Position numbers and translations under genes: made by a program
In this document: positions 1 to 10,682 of the stretch, piece after piece
Layout: each line of letters opens with the position of its first letter
Position numbering within the stretch: the stretch's first letter is position 1
Assembly (NCBI GenBank): GCA_040437565.1
Contig: JBDOQK010000081.1
Span: forward strand, 27,717-91,716
Reading direction: 5' to 3'
Origin: Albugo candida
Lineage: Eukaryota > Oomycota > Peronosporomycetes > Albuginales
Length of the DNA: 64,000 nucleotides
Notes under the pieces: generated by a model
Databases searched by the model: none
Seen by the model: only the letters and a program-made list of their open reading frames with translations
What the model was told of the DNA's origin: nothing

Positions 1-1809
1 GTTTTGTCTTTGAAACCACGACCCGGGAAACGTGTCAGAACACGAGTATCCTCTCTTATAGCTTCAAAATCGTCAGGCGAACAACTCCCCAAGCAAAACA
101 TCCGTTCTAATGATAAAAAGAATTTTCCGTCAAAGAGAAGTTATAAAGAACGTCGATCAAATTTGAGAACAGCTGTGGAAGATCCACCTCCTTCATATGG
201 TCGACCCGAAAGAATCAGGTCTCCGATCATAAAAAAGAGCTTCCATTTCGACACTCCTCCATCCTCTCCATATAAGTCACCACAGACTCTGACGGATTCG
301 AGCGATATAGGAAAATTATTCAGGAAGGCGACACGCTTTTCATCTCACAAACCCCATTTCGATTGGGACTGCATATCACCGTCGCCTTCAAAACGGCGTG
401 GAGCACTTTCACTTCGTCGCTCTGGGTCGATATTACCTCAAAAATGCAAAGACGATGAAGAAATCTCACGAAAAATTGAATCTCCAAAAAAAATCGACTC
501 TTGTCGATTGAGCTTGCAAATGAACAAAAGCCTATACCACGAATACAACACGAAGACAAATAGTATGGAATCAATATCGCTCCGAAATATTGTGAGTAGA
601 ATCGATCAGAATTTGAGTTGTGCGCTGTGTCCATTCGAGAAGCGCTGTAAAGACACTGATTTCGAGCAAGAATCAAAGATCTCTGATGAGTATACAACCA
701 CGAAATTCTCAATTTCACCGCAAAAAGCTAAAAAGATGTCAACGCAGCAGATCATTGAGTCTCTCACCGACGCGTTCTCTGAATTGGACTCTCAGCATCA
801 GCGATATCTTCGGGAAGAGAAACAAAGTAGGAAAAGGGAAAATGAATCAAAAGTGGAAAAAACTTTGAAAACCAATGCGAAGGAACAGTCCCCAAAGCAT
901 ATGAAAGAAGAAGAATCTCTCAGTGACATTGAGGGTCAATTCTTAACGACGTCGAGTGAGGTTGAAAGTGTGCTTTATCGGCTTGAAATGGCTGAAGCCG
1001 AGAGTTTTCATCGATTCTATACAGATCAGAAACGCGATAAAAGGAACGATGACGAACCTTATACAAATGATAAAGCCCCCACCAATGTCGTGGAAGCGAG
1101 CTTGATGGCTCTCGGTAACAAAGTACAACAAAAAACAAATGACATCGAATTGCGTTTAGCAAAAGCATCAATCAACTATGCGTATCTTTGCTCTCAGAAG
1201 GCACCAGAGCCTGAGTTGAAATTGAATTCCAAGACGCAACCATCTCCGATCGACAACATACCCAACACAGACTGTTCATTCAAAGATGTCTTACGATGCG
1301 AAATAATCGAAAAATTGGACTGGACAATGTGCAAATTGAAACATGCATTGCAGGTTGATCAGAAAGAGAGAGAAGAAAAGGAAGTAGAACGCCTTCTTCA
1401 GAAGGAAGCGCAGTTGTTACGAGAAAAGCAGCGGCAGGATCAGGAAGACGCAAAATTAGAGCTCATGAAGCAGGCAACTCAAGCCCGACAGCGCGTGATG
1501 GGTAAATCGTCGTTGGATGAGATCAATGACTGGACACTTGAAGAGCGAGAACTTTTATTGAAGAATGAAATGAACCGATTTGACTCGCATGAGTGTGAGG
1601 CCACCGAGACGGAAGAGCTCAATTATGAGGCGAATCTGGCTTGGATACGCCCGAGAATTGACCCAGCGCCTAATGGAATTGGTCAGTCTAAAGTAAAAGT
1701 TCATACATTGCAGCAAATTAACGAGAAAGCGCCGCTGGAGCAATTGGAATGGCTGCAGAAAAATCGCGCACAAAAATCCGAATGGCTCGCAATAACATCA
1801 AATCGGTAG
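1..1809 (+). CDS. Unrecognised charged/coiled-coil protein, 5' end outside window
   Basis: The frame is open from the first base of the window to a TAG at 1807-1809, so at least 602 codons are present and the true start lies upstream. I recognise no domain. The N-terminal third is basic and rich in Ser, Pro, Arg and Lys. The middle has low-complexity charged stretches. Roughly residues 430-500 are Glu/Lys/Gln-rich with the heptad look of a coiled coil. The tail is Trp- and Leu-containing, with a Leu-Glu-Trp-Leu motif near the end. No signal peptide or membrane segment is visible. The gene ends 92 bp before URC4 on the same strand. It is probably a lineage-specific structural or scaffold protein, but no function can be assigned. 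Confidence 0.7.
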   Translation, partial: VLSLKPRPGKRVRTRVSSLIASKSSGEQLPKQNIRSNDKKNFPSKRSYKERRSNLRTAVEDPPPSYGRPERIRSPIIKKSFHFDTPPSSPYKSPQTLTDSSDIGKLFRKATRFSSHKPHFDWDCISPSPSKRRGALSLRRSGSILPQKCKDDEEISRKIESPKKIDSCRLSLQMNKSLYHEYNTKTNSMESISLRNIVSRIDQNLSCALCPFEKRCKDTDFEQESKISDEYTTTKFSISPQKAKKMSTQQIIESLTDAFSELDSQHQRYLREEKQSRKRENESKVEKTLKTNAKEQSPKHMKEEESLSDIEGQFLTTSSEVESVLYRLEMAEAESFHRFYTDQKRDKRNDDEPYTNDKAPTNVVEASLMALGNKVQQKTNDIELRLAKASINYAYLCSQKAPEPELKLNSKTQPSPIDNIPNTDCSFKDVLRCEIIEKLDWTMCKLKHALQVDQKEREEKEVERLLQKEAQLLREKQRQDQEDAKLELMKQATQARQRVMGKSSLDEINDWTLEERELLLKNEMNRFDSHECEATETEELNYEANLAWIRPRIDPAPNGIGQSKVKVHTLQQINEKAPLEQLEWLQKNRAQKSEWLAITSNR

Positions 1810-1901
1810 TAGTACCGCACGAAGCCAATTATTAGTCGCTAAGTAACACCGTATATGCGCGAATAAACGCGCCCACTTCCCTCCAAGATCGAAACCTTGT
1901 A

Positions 1902-3433
1902 ATGGAAAGAGTATCGTTCCTCAGATCATTGCCTTCGATTCGACAGACTTGCGAACGTGTACATGAGCTCGCAAAAATAGACCAAACAAAATACTTTCGT
2001 CTTCAATCTTCCGAATTAGATGCGGTAGCGAGTTACATCATCAAAGTAATCAATCAGACGTACTCGAGCTGTGATGAGGTACCTTTTCACTCACGCTGGC
2101 GTCATTTTGAGGCTGGAAGTCCTCAACGTATACCTAATGTATATCCTCCATAAAATCGTATACCTCGTTCAGAATTGAGGCGTCTCAATTGTAGATGACA
2201 GCGCAATGGAATTGCGATTCAATTGAGCGAGCGCGTCGACTTATTGATCTTGTCGTCGTGAGTGTGTTGCTGGATGCGGGTGCCGGCGCACAATGGTACT
2301 TTTTTGAAAAAGAAACTCAGACCTCGTATACTCGGAGTGAAGGTCTGGGCATCGCGAGCCTGCACATGTTTATGGCCGGAGTATTCTCTTCTGATCCATC
2401 AAAACCACATCGCGTCGACGCCCAAGGGCTCTGCAATCTCACAATCGAATCTCTTCGAGTCGGCTTCCAAGTGGTATCAGATAAGACTTTGGCTGAGAAT
2501 GGCTCGAGTATACAATCTCTCTGTAGGGTGACGATAATCTGCTGGTTGGGCTGGAAGGACGGCTGGCCTTGTTACAGGTGCACAGTCTCTTGTATTCCAT
2601 ATTCACCTTGATTCCAATCGGTATTTGACAGAGGCTGGGAATAGCGCTGAAGAACAAGCCTGGATATTTTAAAAGTCAGACGACAGATACACTGTTCCGA
2701 CCAGGGAATATGGTCGATTCTCTTGGTACAAGTGAGCTTGTATCAGTTTCACTTCTATGGAGAATTGTCATTGAAGGATTCGAGGCGATTTGGCCAGAAT
2801 CTCGTACAAAAATCGACGGAATCAATATGGGCGACGTATGGCCATTTTCGTAAGAATGTTCATTAGAGCATCGTAAGCTGCCGTTGACCGTCAATTTCCA
2901 GATATCTCAATGGCGATTCTGTTGAGAATAGCTATGTCAGCTTCCACAAACTCTCCCAATGGCTTACATACTCACTCATTGAGCCACTTCAGTGGGCCGG
3001 AGTCAATTTGACCGATCTGAATCTTCTGACAGGTACATGTACATAAATGGAATCCAATTTTTATTGATTGCATTAGCTCTTCCTGAGTATCGTAATGGCG
3101 GGCTTTTGCTGGATACGAATGTGCTTGTACCAAGAAATCCATCCATTCTCAATCAAGAGCATGAGCCAAGTTCGGAAATCGTCATTGAATGGCGCGCATT
3201 AACAGTAGCGATTTTGGATGACGTGCACAAAATCTTACTTGAACGACTTCATGTCTCGGCGGATGAGTTTCCATTGGCAAAGGTACCGTTCACTTCAAGC
3301 TGACTCGATATGGCTAATGTGCTTATAGATGTTAGAAGGGGGAAGTTGGAAGGCTGGTCGGTTGATAGCAAAGGAGAGGCGACACGATGGAGGACCGCCA
3401 ATTCGAATCAAAAGTGATGGTACCGTATTTTAA
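1902..3433 (+). CDS. URC4: URC4-like uracil catabolism protein (DUF1688)
   Basis: A seven-exon gene encodes about 407 aa, the normal size for this family. Exons are 1902-2138, 2195-2470, 2527-2577, 2632-2849, 2902-3032, 3077-3282 and 3329-3433. All introns are 44-56 nt with GT..AG ends, and the summed exons (1224 nt) stay in frame. DUF1688 signatures appear in order: LRSLPSIRQTCERV at the start, PFHSRWRHFEAG, then LIDLVVVSVLLDAGAGAQW, RSEGLGIAS, FSSDPSKPHRVDA, LVGLEGR, FRPGNM, GDVWPF, FHKLSQWLTYSLIEPLQWAG, LPEYRNGGLLLDT and a C-terminal GGPPIRIKSDGTVF. The family is required for the URC pathway of uracil degradation in yeasts; its exact reaction is not established. No other URC gene is adjacent. 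Confidence 0.93.
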
Positions 3434-5548
3434 GTAAGTTCTCACACCGCAACATTGTGCTTTCGATTGATATGCTATCGACTTAATGTAAAGGACCGCC
3501 TAAAAATGCTGTTCAATCGTCGTATCAAAAGCCTTTTAGTCAAATGTATCACGACGTGCCACAAGTTTCGCACTCGGTAGACGACGAGTAGTCCAAGTTG
3601 CCTGCCTTCACTTGCCTTTTTGGTGTGGTATCCGCCTAACACGGATTCCGTGGTTGGGCAGAGGTTTCTATCGAATATCCTTATCACCCACATATGTATT
3701 TCCTGATATGCTTATTGCTTCCTCAATGTGGGGGGTACTTGTTTTACCTTTTGGCCAAATGATTACTTCGTAATGTAGGATAGCATTAACATTCATGTAC
3801 CTGCATCCTGTTGTTCTATACTAGGTCTTCTAGATGGTACCGAAATGGCATTATCGGGTCGACTATTAGGTGATGATGAGGGAGCCAATCAAGAACGATA
3901 TATGTGGTTGTTGTACGTCGGATGTTTTTTTCTTCGGTCGTTAAAAACAGTACACTTATGCGCGTAGTGGTAAGACTGACTGCTCTACATTAGCCACCCT
4001 TGATCAACAACCGCTTCTTTGCTCTCGAAAAAGAGTGATTGCACGAAGCGAGCATTCTCTCCATCTTTTTTAGAATCAAATGCGGAATTTCTCTGCATTT
4101 CGGTCGTCTTTGGTCCGACCAAAAATTGTCCAACCTACAAGCGCGACGGAAGTGTTAGACAAATATGTATGAGTCTGACTAGTGTGCAAATATTTATGTA
4201 TACAATCACCGCCGAAATCCCATGTTGCACTTAGTATTTCGGCAGTGCTTCTTTCCGCTTATTCTGTGGCTGAAACAATATCTTTCCTTCCACATATTCA
4301 TTTCAAAAGTCCTGTATCGACATAACTTGTCTGCAATCAAAGTAAGAAACACGCAAGTAATTGCGACCGAAAATTACGTTTCTATGTAACACTTCAACTT
4401 GTCCGAATATGACAATGTCTAGTTCTTTAATATTAAATGGATCGTGCCTCTTTGAGTGTGAAAACTGACTTGGTGTTAATTACCTTATGATCGACCACTC
4501 ATGCCGTATTTGGTGCCAAGTAGAAATATTTATTACATGTCGAATGGATGCCTTACTTCACGAAAGGCCCTCTCGAGATACAGTACTGTGACCGAAAATG
4601 CTAAAACGATGGCTAGCTTTAGGGAATCTTTGATCTAGATAGCATCAAAAACCGTTTTTCATGATGTTACATTGTATTCCAGAGCACGCTTGGAAAGAGT
4701 CTTGTCCACGTAGGTAGCACATAATTAACGATTCGAAATGTAGAGTGCAGTTCTGATAGCTTTATCATTGTTAAGTCGATAATGCCACACCTACACTCGT
4801 ACTACTCCTTTTTATTCAATACTACAAGAAAAACCTTGCCGCAATTGCATATCTCGCTCCTGCAACTCGATACGCCAAAACATGAAGTGGACGTTGTTTG
4901 CTCCCAATTCTCTTACGGGTTCCACTCGGTGTACCTTACCTTTCGCACGTCAATTTACTGAAAGTACACGGACTGTACCACCGCATCTGTGTACTCACTC
5001 CAGTTAGAACAAAATGCAGCACTTAGTTCGTCAAGAAACGATTTCGGATAAATCACATTGGAAGGACACATGTGGGCCGAAGTATAGACTCGAGGTTTTT
5101 TTCGTGTGTCATGTTCTAAAGACTCAACAAGAGCAGCAGGGTATCAATTCACTTTGCGTGTCTTGCTTCGTTCGCCAAACAAATTACTTCCAAAGGTTGT
5201 CACCCGGCTGACGATGGCTTGCGTCTACTGTACTGACTTATGGAGTCTACGAACTGTGGAAAAGCAAGCTTGGCGTTCTATATTGATGCGACAGAAGCCA
5301 GCCAATGACACTTATCGCGTTAAGTACTGATATACTGAAGATCGCCCGTGCGAACTTGACGCTTCGGGCAACATCATCCTACCAAAGAGTGGACAGTATT
5401 GCGATACAATAAGACATGTGGCTCTAAGTGCAATAAAGCACTCGATACGGTCGACCTTGCAACCTGAAAGGACTAATGCAGTCAAGTAATTGGATTCTCA
5501 CATGTTATCTTTGCATTATGGAATCCTGGGATTAATGCAATCAGCTGA
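3434..5548. other. Intergenic stretch, no recognisable gene
   Basis: About 2.1 kb between the convergent URC4 and hydrolase genes. Only short ORFs under 80 codons occur. The longest readable piece, around 5014-5330 on the plus strand, has a faint retroelement flavour, but no catalytic motif can be pointed to. I see no RNA gene or clear repeat. Confidence 0.5.
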
Positions 5549-7123
5549 TCAAAATTGATCGAGAAACCATTTTAACGGCTTTCTCGCTTCACTCCACCAT
5601 CCATCACCATTTTTCATCGTACTGTCTGCGTGATTGATATTAGCTCGATAGTAATTCGTGTTGCTCCAAGTGGCTTGGAATTTCTCCTTGTCAATGGACC
5701 CGCGACAGCTTTCAAATTCGACAACTCCATCATTCAGTCGATCATTTATATCAGTCACAGCCGAGATAATCCAATATCGTATCGACATTACGGGAGATAG
5801 ACCAAAAGGGCTCATTCCACAAAGCACAGATGTCACTGAGGATGTGTACACTTCACGCACTTGATCGTACAAAGCTTTTAATTCAGGAGGAGCCAGCCAC
5901 GAATTCTGTGAAATAAGCGCCTTGGCACCATCAGCCAGCGGACAAAATCCAGCATATCGTAGCACACTGACCACCACACTATTGAACTTCAGGCTTTTGG
6001 TCGCGTTTTTATTGCACATATTGAAAGAGGTTACAGACACAGGGCTACCAGCAAGTGGAGCACCGAGCGCGATCCATTTAGCGGATGATCCCAGCTGACA
6101 CATTTGTTTGAGCAAAGCATTGGCGACGACCATATTCCCGGCGGAATGAGCGATTACAGCAACATCCTCAATAGAGAGCGGGCTTGAAGAGAGCAATTTG
6201 GCTGTTTTGCAAAACATAGCGGCCATTGTATCGTCATACCACACCCTTCGAGTGATATCCATGCGGAGAAATTTGGATCGCCAGCAGCAATGCGCATGGA
6301 TGTGTAAATTGCCCCAATACTCTGTGAAATCATCTTGAGGCTCCATGTCTTCATATTCTCCGAGTCCGTGCAAGAAAATGCAAGATTTGAGTCCAAATTT
6401 GCACAAGGTTGTTGATTGATTGAGGATAGTAAACGGAGAAGGTGTAATGTCGCTGGAAGGTAGACATTCGTCGATTGAGAGCATTTGAGGACGTGAGAGA
6501 ACCGATCGATCAGGAATGATGGTACCGTGTTCATATAAAAGTTGAATGGATGCTTCAATTTTGTGATGTTGGATCCTTCTCAGCGTGGAGCGTTTACTTT
6601 GATGGCTCATGCACATCCAATATGGTTCGCCTGCAAAGCGGAATTCGATGACGAGTTTGTTGGGGCATAACTTCAAGCCGAAGGGTTGTTTCGTTTTTTT
6701 TGCAGTGAGCAATGTGTTGGAAATTGACGAAAGAGGCGGTATGTATTGCGGGGTGATACATTCGTTTCTGATAATTTGCCGCAGAGTCGAATTGTAGATG
6801 GTGAGATACGCGCGATGTGACACGAGTGTGTAGTTGTATTGGAGATTGCCTTGAAAGTACGATATGATTCCGTCAATGCTAAAACCAGACGCGCGCGCCT
6901 GATTGTCGACAGTGTTAGGAAAGAGAATGACTGTTATGGGAGAGTTCAAATGCCCGCGGATAAGTGCGCTTTGAGGGATTAATGTGACTTGAATTCCGGA
7001 TTCATTGACGACATCTTGAAGGTTACGGTTTGCAAGGGGGAGGAAGGTGGAAGTGACGTAGTGTAGCTGAAGCGCTATGAGGCAACAAGTACGAATAGCT
7101 TGACATGATGTAAAGCAATTCAT
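5549..7123 (-). CDS. Secreted alpha/beta-hydrolase (lipase-like)
   Basis: This single-exon ORF encodes 524 aa. The first about 28 residues form a hydrophobic signal peptide (Cys/Leu/Ile-rich core, then TSTFLPLA), so the protein should enter the secretory pathway. A hydrolase core starts with CIFLHGLG near residue 248, an oxyanion-loop-like strand. It is followed by the nucleophile elbow VIAHSAGNMVVANAL, with Ser327 in A-H-S-A-G instead of the commoner GxSxG. Downstream, LNDGVVEFESC and NINHADST are plausible sites for the acid and the histidine of a Ser-Asp-His triad. Several Asn-x-Ser/Thr sequons and many cysteines fit an extracellular protein. The substrate is unknown. A role in host interaction is possible because the organism appears to be a plant pathogen, but that is inference. 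Confidence 0.75.
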   Translation of the reverse strand: MNCFTSCQAIRTCCLIALQLHYVTSTFLPLANRNLQDVVNESGIQVTLIPQSALIRGHLNSPITVILFPNTVDNQARASGFSIDGIISYFQGNLQYNYTLVSHRAYLTIYNSTLRQIIRNECITPQYIPPLSSISNTLLTAKKTKQPFGLKLCPNKLVIEFRFAGEPYWMCMSHQSKRSTLRRIQHHKIEASIQLLYEHGTIIPDRSVLSRPQMLSIDECLPSSDITPSPFTILNQSTTLCKFGLKSCIFLHGLGEYEDMEPQDDFTEYWGNLHIHAHCCWRSKFLRMDITRRVWYDDTMAAMFCKTAKLLSSSPLSIEDVAVIAHSAGNMVVANALLKQMCQLGSSAKWIALGAPLAGSPVSVTSFNMCNKNATKSLKFNSVVVSVLRYAGFCPLADGAKALISQNSWLAPPELKALYDQVREVYTSSVTSVLCGMSPFGLSPVMSIRYWIISAVTDINDRLNDGVVEFESCRGSIDKEKFQATWSNTNYYRANINHADSTMKNGDGWWSEARKPLKWFLDQF

Positions 7124-7322
7124 GTTACGGGCACCTATATCGTAAAGATGAAGATTCGAGAATGATGAGCTCGATTGTGAAAGGTTTATGTTACGTCATG
7201 GTGTGATGATCTAGTGTTACGATTAATCGTGGAACCATGCAGAAATCAAGTGTGCACTTCGTGACTACCATTAATTATTGGAAGAAAAACGATACTGGTA
7301 CCATGATTGATAAAAGTACTTT

Positions 7323-7961
7323 CTATGGCTTGCTATAATGTCTATGACAAAGATTAGACGTTCGCTCGTAAGCCGGACGATGGCAGCCTTCTTGAATACA
7401 ACGTTTGCCGCCTCCGTGTGCCCAACAGAAGCCATTGGACACGGCTACTTTTTGACACCAATCGATGTGACATCTAGTCCCACCACCATGTCCCCAACAA
7501 AGTCCACGTGACTTTGCGCGCTTGGTACATTCAGGCACTTGACACTCCACCGATCCTCCTGCGTACCAAACCGTTTAATTGGTGTCTCGTGCACGGCACA
7601 CAACGTACCATGCTTCCAGCATAACCCTAATCGTTTCGCACTTGTGTCACAACCTTCTATAGAGCATTTCTTCCCGCCCTAATGCTACATCTTGAGTCAC
7701 ACACTACCAAAACGTACCCCAACGTACCCCATGCCGACAACATCGACCTTTATTCGCAATGTAATTGACGCATCCATCCACTTTGCATATTCGACGCGGT
7801 TGCCGTGTTTTGGCGACTTTCATGCGTGTAGATCGTGATTTGCCAGCAACAGCTGCATTCTTGTTCAATATGAATGTCATTCTGTACTTGTATGCGTGTC
7901 CTTGCATGAAAGGCGTACAAAACTTGAGATCCTCTCCAGAGAGCAAAGTATTGGACGACAT
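7323..7961 (-). CDS. WRKY19-like Cys/His zinc-finger repeat protein
   Basis: Three exons read on the minus strand: 7961-7728, 7678-7609 and 7558-7323. Introns of 49 nt (7679-7727) and 50 nt (7559-7608) have GT..AG ends, and the exons sum to 540 nt (179 aa). The C-terminal two thirds are tandem fingers of the form C-x(4-5)-C-x(6-9)-C-x(2-3)-H-G-G, for example CKVDGC..CCRHGGG, CSIEGC..CWKHG, CQVPEC..CWGHGGG, CHIDWC..CWAHGGG and CIQEGC..CHRH. This repeat is abundant in oomycete genomes and is usually annotated as WRKY transcription factor 19-like, although no WRKY domain is present. Both introns fall at or near the HGG motif, so exon units roughly match finger units. The start ATG is the first in frame. 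The function is unknown; nucleic-acid or protein binding is plausible. Confidence 0.8.
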
Positions 7962-8198
7962 ATGTCAGCTCGGACAATGAATTGAGGCACCTCGTTGCAA
8001 TGTTGCTTTAATGCAAGTAACGACTGGGTTCATGCGGTGGAAAACTTGATCAATTCGATTTCAATTTATTGACGCTTAATTTGACGGGCATAAACAAACG
8101 CCTCAAGAAAAGAAATGACAGTGATTTCTCATATTGACCTTGACGGCATGGTCGAGTTATATGTGATTTTGTATTATTCGACTGCGTATTGCCTAGAT

Positions 8199-8384
8199 TT
8201 ATGTAATGCAATCAGCGAACGCGTTGTAGGTAGCGGAAACTGACTGTTCGAGTGAAACGGTAGCTGGACCACAGTGGGTACAAACCGCGTTATACTTCAA
8301 GTCTGTTGCTGTTTTATCAGTTGCAAAAGCTGTGTAAGCAGCTGCACTACAACTTAACGCACGTGGAGTCAAAACGTACGCCAT
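8199..8384 (-). CDS. Small unrecognised ORF, divergent from the PDI gene
   Basis: A 61-codon ORF starts with MAYVLTPRALS and contains a C-x-x-C (CTHC). It could be a genuine small gene or a first exon. If the duplicated contig ends are collapsed, its ATG lies roughly 240 bp from the PDI start on the opposite strand, compatible with a shared divergent promoter. No family is recognised. Part of it is repeated beyond the adjacent gap because of the assembly duplication. It may be spurious. Confidence 0.25.
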   Translation of the reverse strand: MAYVLTPRALSCSAAAYTAFATDKTATDLKYNAVCTHCGPATVSLEQSVSATYNAFADCIT

Positions 8385-9152
8385 GACGTCAATATGTTCG
8401 ATCTTTTAGGCTAAAGGCTGCATTTTTACAATTACGGAGTAACACAATTCCATTCCGCTTACGATGATAACCATAACGTAACGTGAATAATCCTTACGAG
8501 TTACAGCATACTATCAGCAAAGACAGGGTATGATATGCAACAGGTTGTCTGCACGAGTATTTGTTCACCTCACAATATTTTACCGTTTGGAACAAACACG
8601 CCCTCAATCAGTTACAAAGTATGGGCGCAATGGATGTATTAAAAAAATGGGATTTCTACAAGAAAATACCAGAGGTAATGACTTTGCAAGTGAGANNNNN
8701 NNNNNNNNNNNNNNNNNNNNNNNNNNNNNNNNNNNNNNNNNNNNNNNNNNNNNNNNNNNNNNNNNNNNNNNNNNNNNNNNNNNNNNNNNNNNNNNCAGCT
8801 GCACTACAACTTAACGCACGTGGAGTCAAAACGTACGCCATGACGTCAATATGTTCGATCTTTTAGGCTAAAGGCTGCATTTTTACAATTACGGAGTAAC
8901 ACAATTCCATTCCGCTTACGATGATAACCATAACGTAACGTGAATAATCCTTACGAGTTACAGCATACTATCAGCAAAGACAGGGTATGATATGCAACAG
9001 GTTGTCTGCACGAGTATTTGTTCACCTCACAATATTTTACCGTTTGGAACAAACACGCCCTCAATCAGTTACAAAGTATGGGCGCTATGGATGTATTAAA
9101 AAAATGGGATTTCTACAAGAAAATACCAGAGGTAATGACTTTGCAAGTGAGA
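8339..9152. repeat. Assembly gap 8696-8795 with 357-bp duplicated ends
   Basis: 8339-8695 and 8796-9152 are the same sequence on either side of exactly 100 Ns. One mismatch is visible (A at 8629, T at 9086). The fixed-size gap and the terminal overlap mark unmerged contig ends, possibly two haplotypes. The copied block contains the first exon of the PDI gene, so a false second start exists at 8621. Confidence 0.9.
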
Positions 9153-10533
9153 TTCGCCCCTAGTCACACGTATTTCACTCCCATAGGATCTCACCGTAAG
9201 CACGCTTCCTGGCGTGAGTCTCTCAATCGTTGGGTGTTTTATCATGTTAATTCTTTTCATTTTGGAATTTAATGCGTACCTCACTGTTAATTACGCCTAC
9301 GATATCGTCATCGATGAAGGTCTCGATGAAAAGTTCGAAATTAATTTCAACATAACAATTCCCGATCTCCCGTGTGAGTTTGCAAGCATCGATGTATCTG
9401 ATATGACGGGAACTCGAAAACATAATATGACCAAACACGTTGCCAAAATCCGAATGGATGGTAAAGGACGACTTTTGGGCCTTGCTAACGCTGAAATTAC
9501 TCATCCAAAGTATGCAAACGACGACGATTACGGCGACTTGCCCGAATCAGACGCAGTTGTCACCAAATTGGATGCGTCCAACTTTGAGAGCTTTTTGAAA
9601 GAGCACCATTACGTGGCCGTGGATTTCTTTGCCCCTTGGTGTATTTGGTGTAAGCGTTTGGAGCCGATTTGGACGCGTGTGGCCAAAACATTACCTTCTC
9701 TCCATTACGGCCAGCGGATGCGAGTAGCATCTGTTGATTGTGACGACCACGCGGACTTATGCATGAAGCAATTCGTTCGAGCATTTCCCACCATTTTGTT
9801 CTACAAAGACGGCGAGACAAGTCCCGTGGAAATGTATTATGGCGACCGAACTTTAGAGGCTTTTGTCGATAAGTTCAAGAAAATATTTGATGGTGAAGTC
9901 GATGATACCGAAGTACGGAAGAAAGTCTTATTTGAGCAAGATACAAAACATGCCATACAATTGGGACGCGTGGCGCCCAAAAATGCTGGACCGGAAGGAT
10001 GTCAATTGTATGGACATTTAATTGTGAAAAGAGTTCCTGGAAATTTTCACATCCACCTGAGTCACCCGTCTTACTCGATGAATTCCTCGTTAGTCAATGC
10101 GTCTCATACAGTGAATGAGCTTTGGTTTGGGGAGACCCTTTCCGCCAGCGCGCTCGCTAAACTACCGCCTCACACGCGATTGGATTCCCATCGATTGGCT
10201 GGACAAGAATTCACCGCTTATATGGAGAATTACACATACGTTCACTATATAAAAGTTGTGACCAATACGTATGTACAACGTAACGGAGAGGCTATCAGTG
10301 CATACAGGTACACAGCGCATAGTAACGAGTATTTGGAAACGGAAGATCTTCCCTCCGTTATGTTCCGATACGATTTATCGCCAATGTCTGTCCGAGTTAC
10401 CGAGCGCGCGATGCCGTTTTACCATTTTGTGACTTCTGCGTGTGCGATCATTGGTGGAGTGTTCACGGTGATTGGGATTATTGACCAATTGGTGCATCAA
10501 ACAGTGCGAGCAATGAACAAAAAGGTGTTGTGA
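9078..10533 (+). CDS. ERGIC/Erv-type protein disulfide isomerase (PDI-C like)
   Basis: Exon 1 is 9078-9131, the intron 9132-9186 (55 nt) and exon 2 9187-10533, giving 466 aa. The splice is set by homology: WDFYKKIPE joins DLTVSTLPG to give the conserved N-terminus of ERGIC-family proteins. One membrane segment lies at about residues 31-48. A luminal part with PCEFASIDVSDMTG follows, then a thioredoxin domain with active-site CIWC (Cys170/Cys173 in FFAPWCIWCKRLEP) and a cis-Pro loop FPTILFYKDG. The COPII-coated ERV domain follows (VPGNFHIH.. and VNELWFGE), and a second membrane segment lies near 432-450. The last four residues, KKVL, form a KKXX di-lysine ER-retrieval signal. This architecture matches plant PDIL5-3/5-4 and the Erv41/46 group. 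The protein should cycle between ER and Golgi and catalyse disulfide exchange in cargo. Confidence 0.92.
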
Positions 10534-10682
10534 TTCTTAGGAAAGGATTGTTGCTAGAAACGCAAATAAATGTTCGGTTTTCACTTGATGTTTGTATTGG
10601 TGTCAGTGACCATGTGTTTTATCTTCGTAAACCTAACTTTGCGTACGGGATTAGGTCCGCCACACTACGCGTAATTCACTTC

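Noticed and set aside
5014-5330. Overlapping ORFs with a faint copia RNase H-like feel
   Set aside because: No catalytic or family motif can be pointed to and the frame changes. Left as intergenic.
7323-7961. A true WRKY transcription factor
   Set aside because: There is no WRKYGQK-type domain. Only the Cys/His HGG fingers shared with the plant WRKY19 N-terminal region are present.
10530-10682. N-terminal extension of the TAF2 frame to 10530
   Set aside because: The extra 51 residues overlap the PDI stop and do not resemble TAF2. The ATG at 10683 directly precedes the conserved N-terminus.
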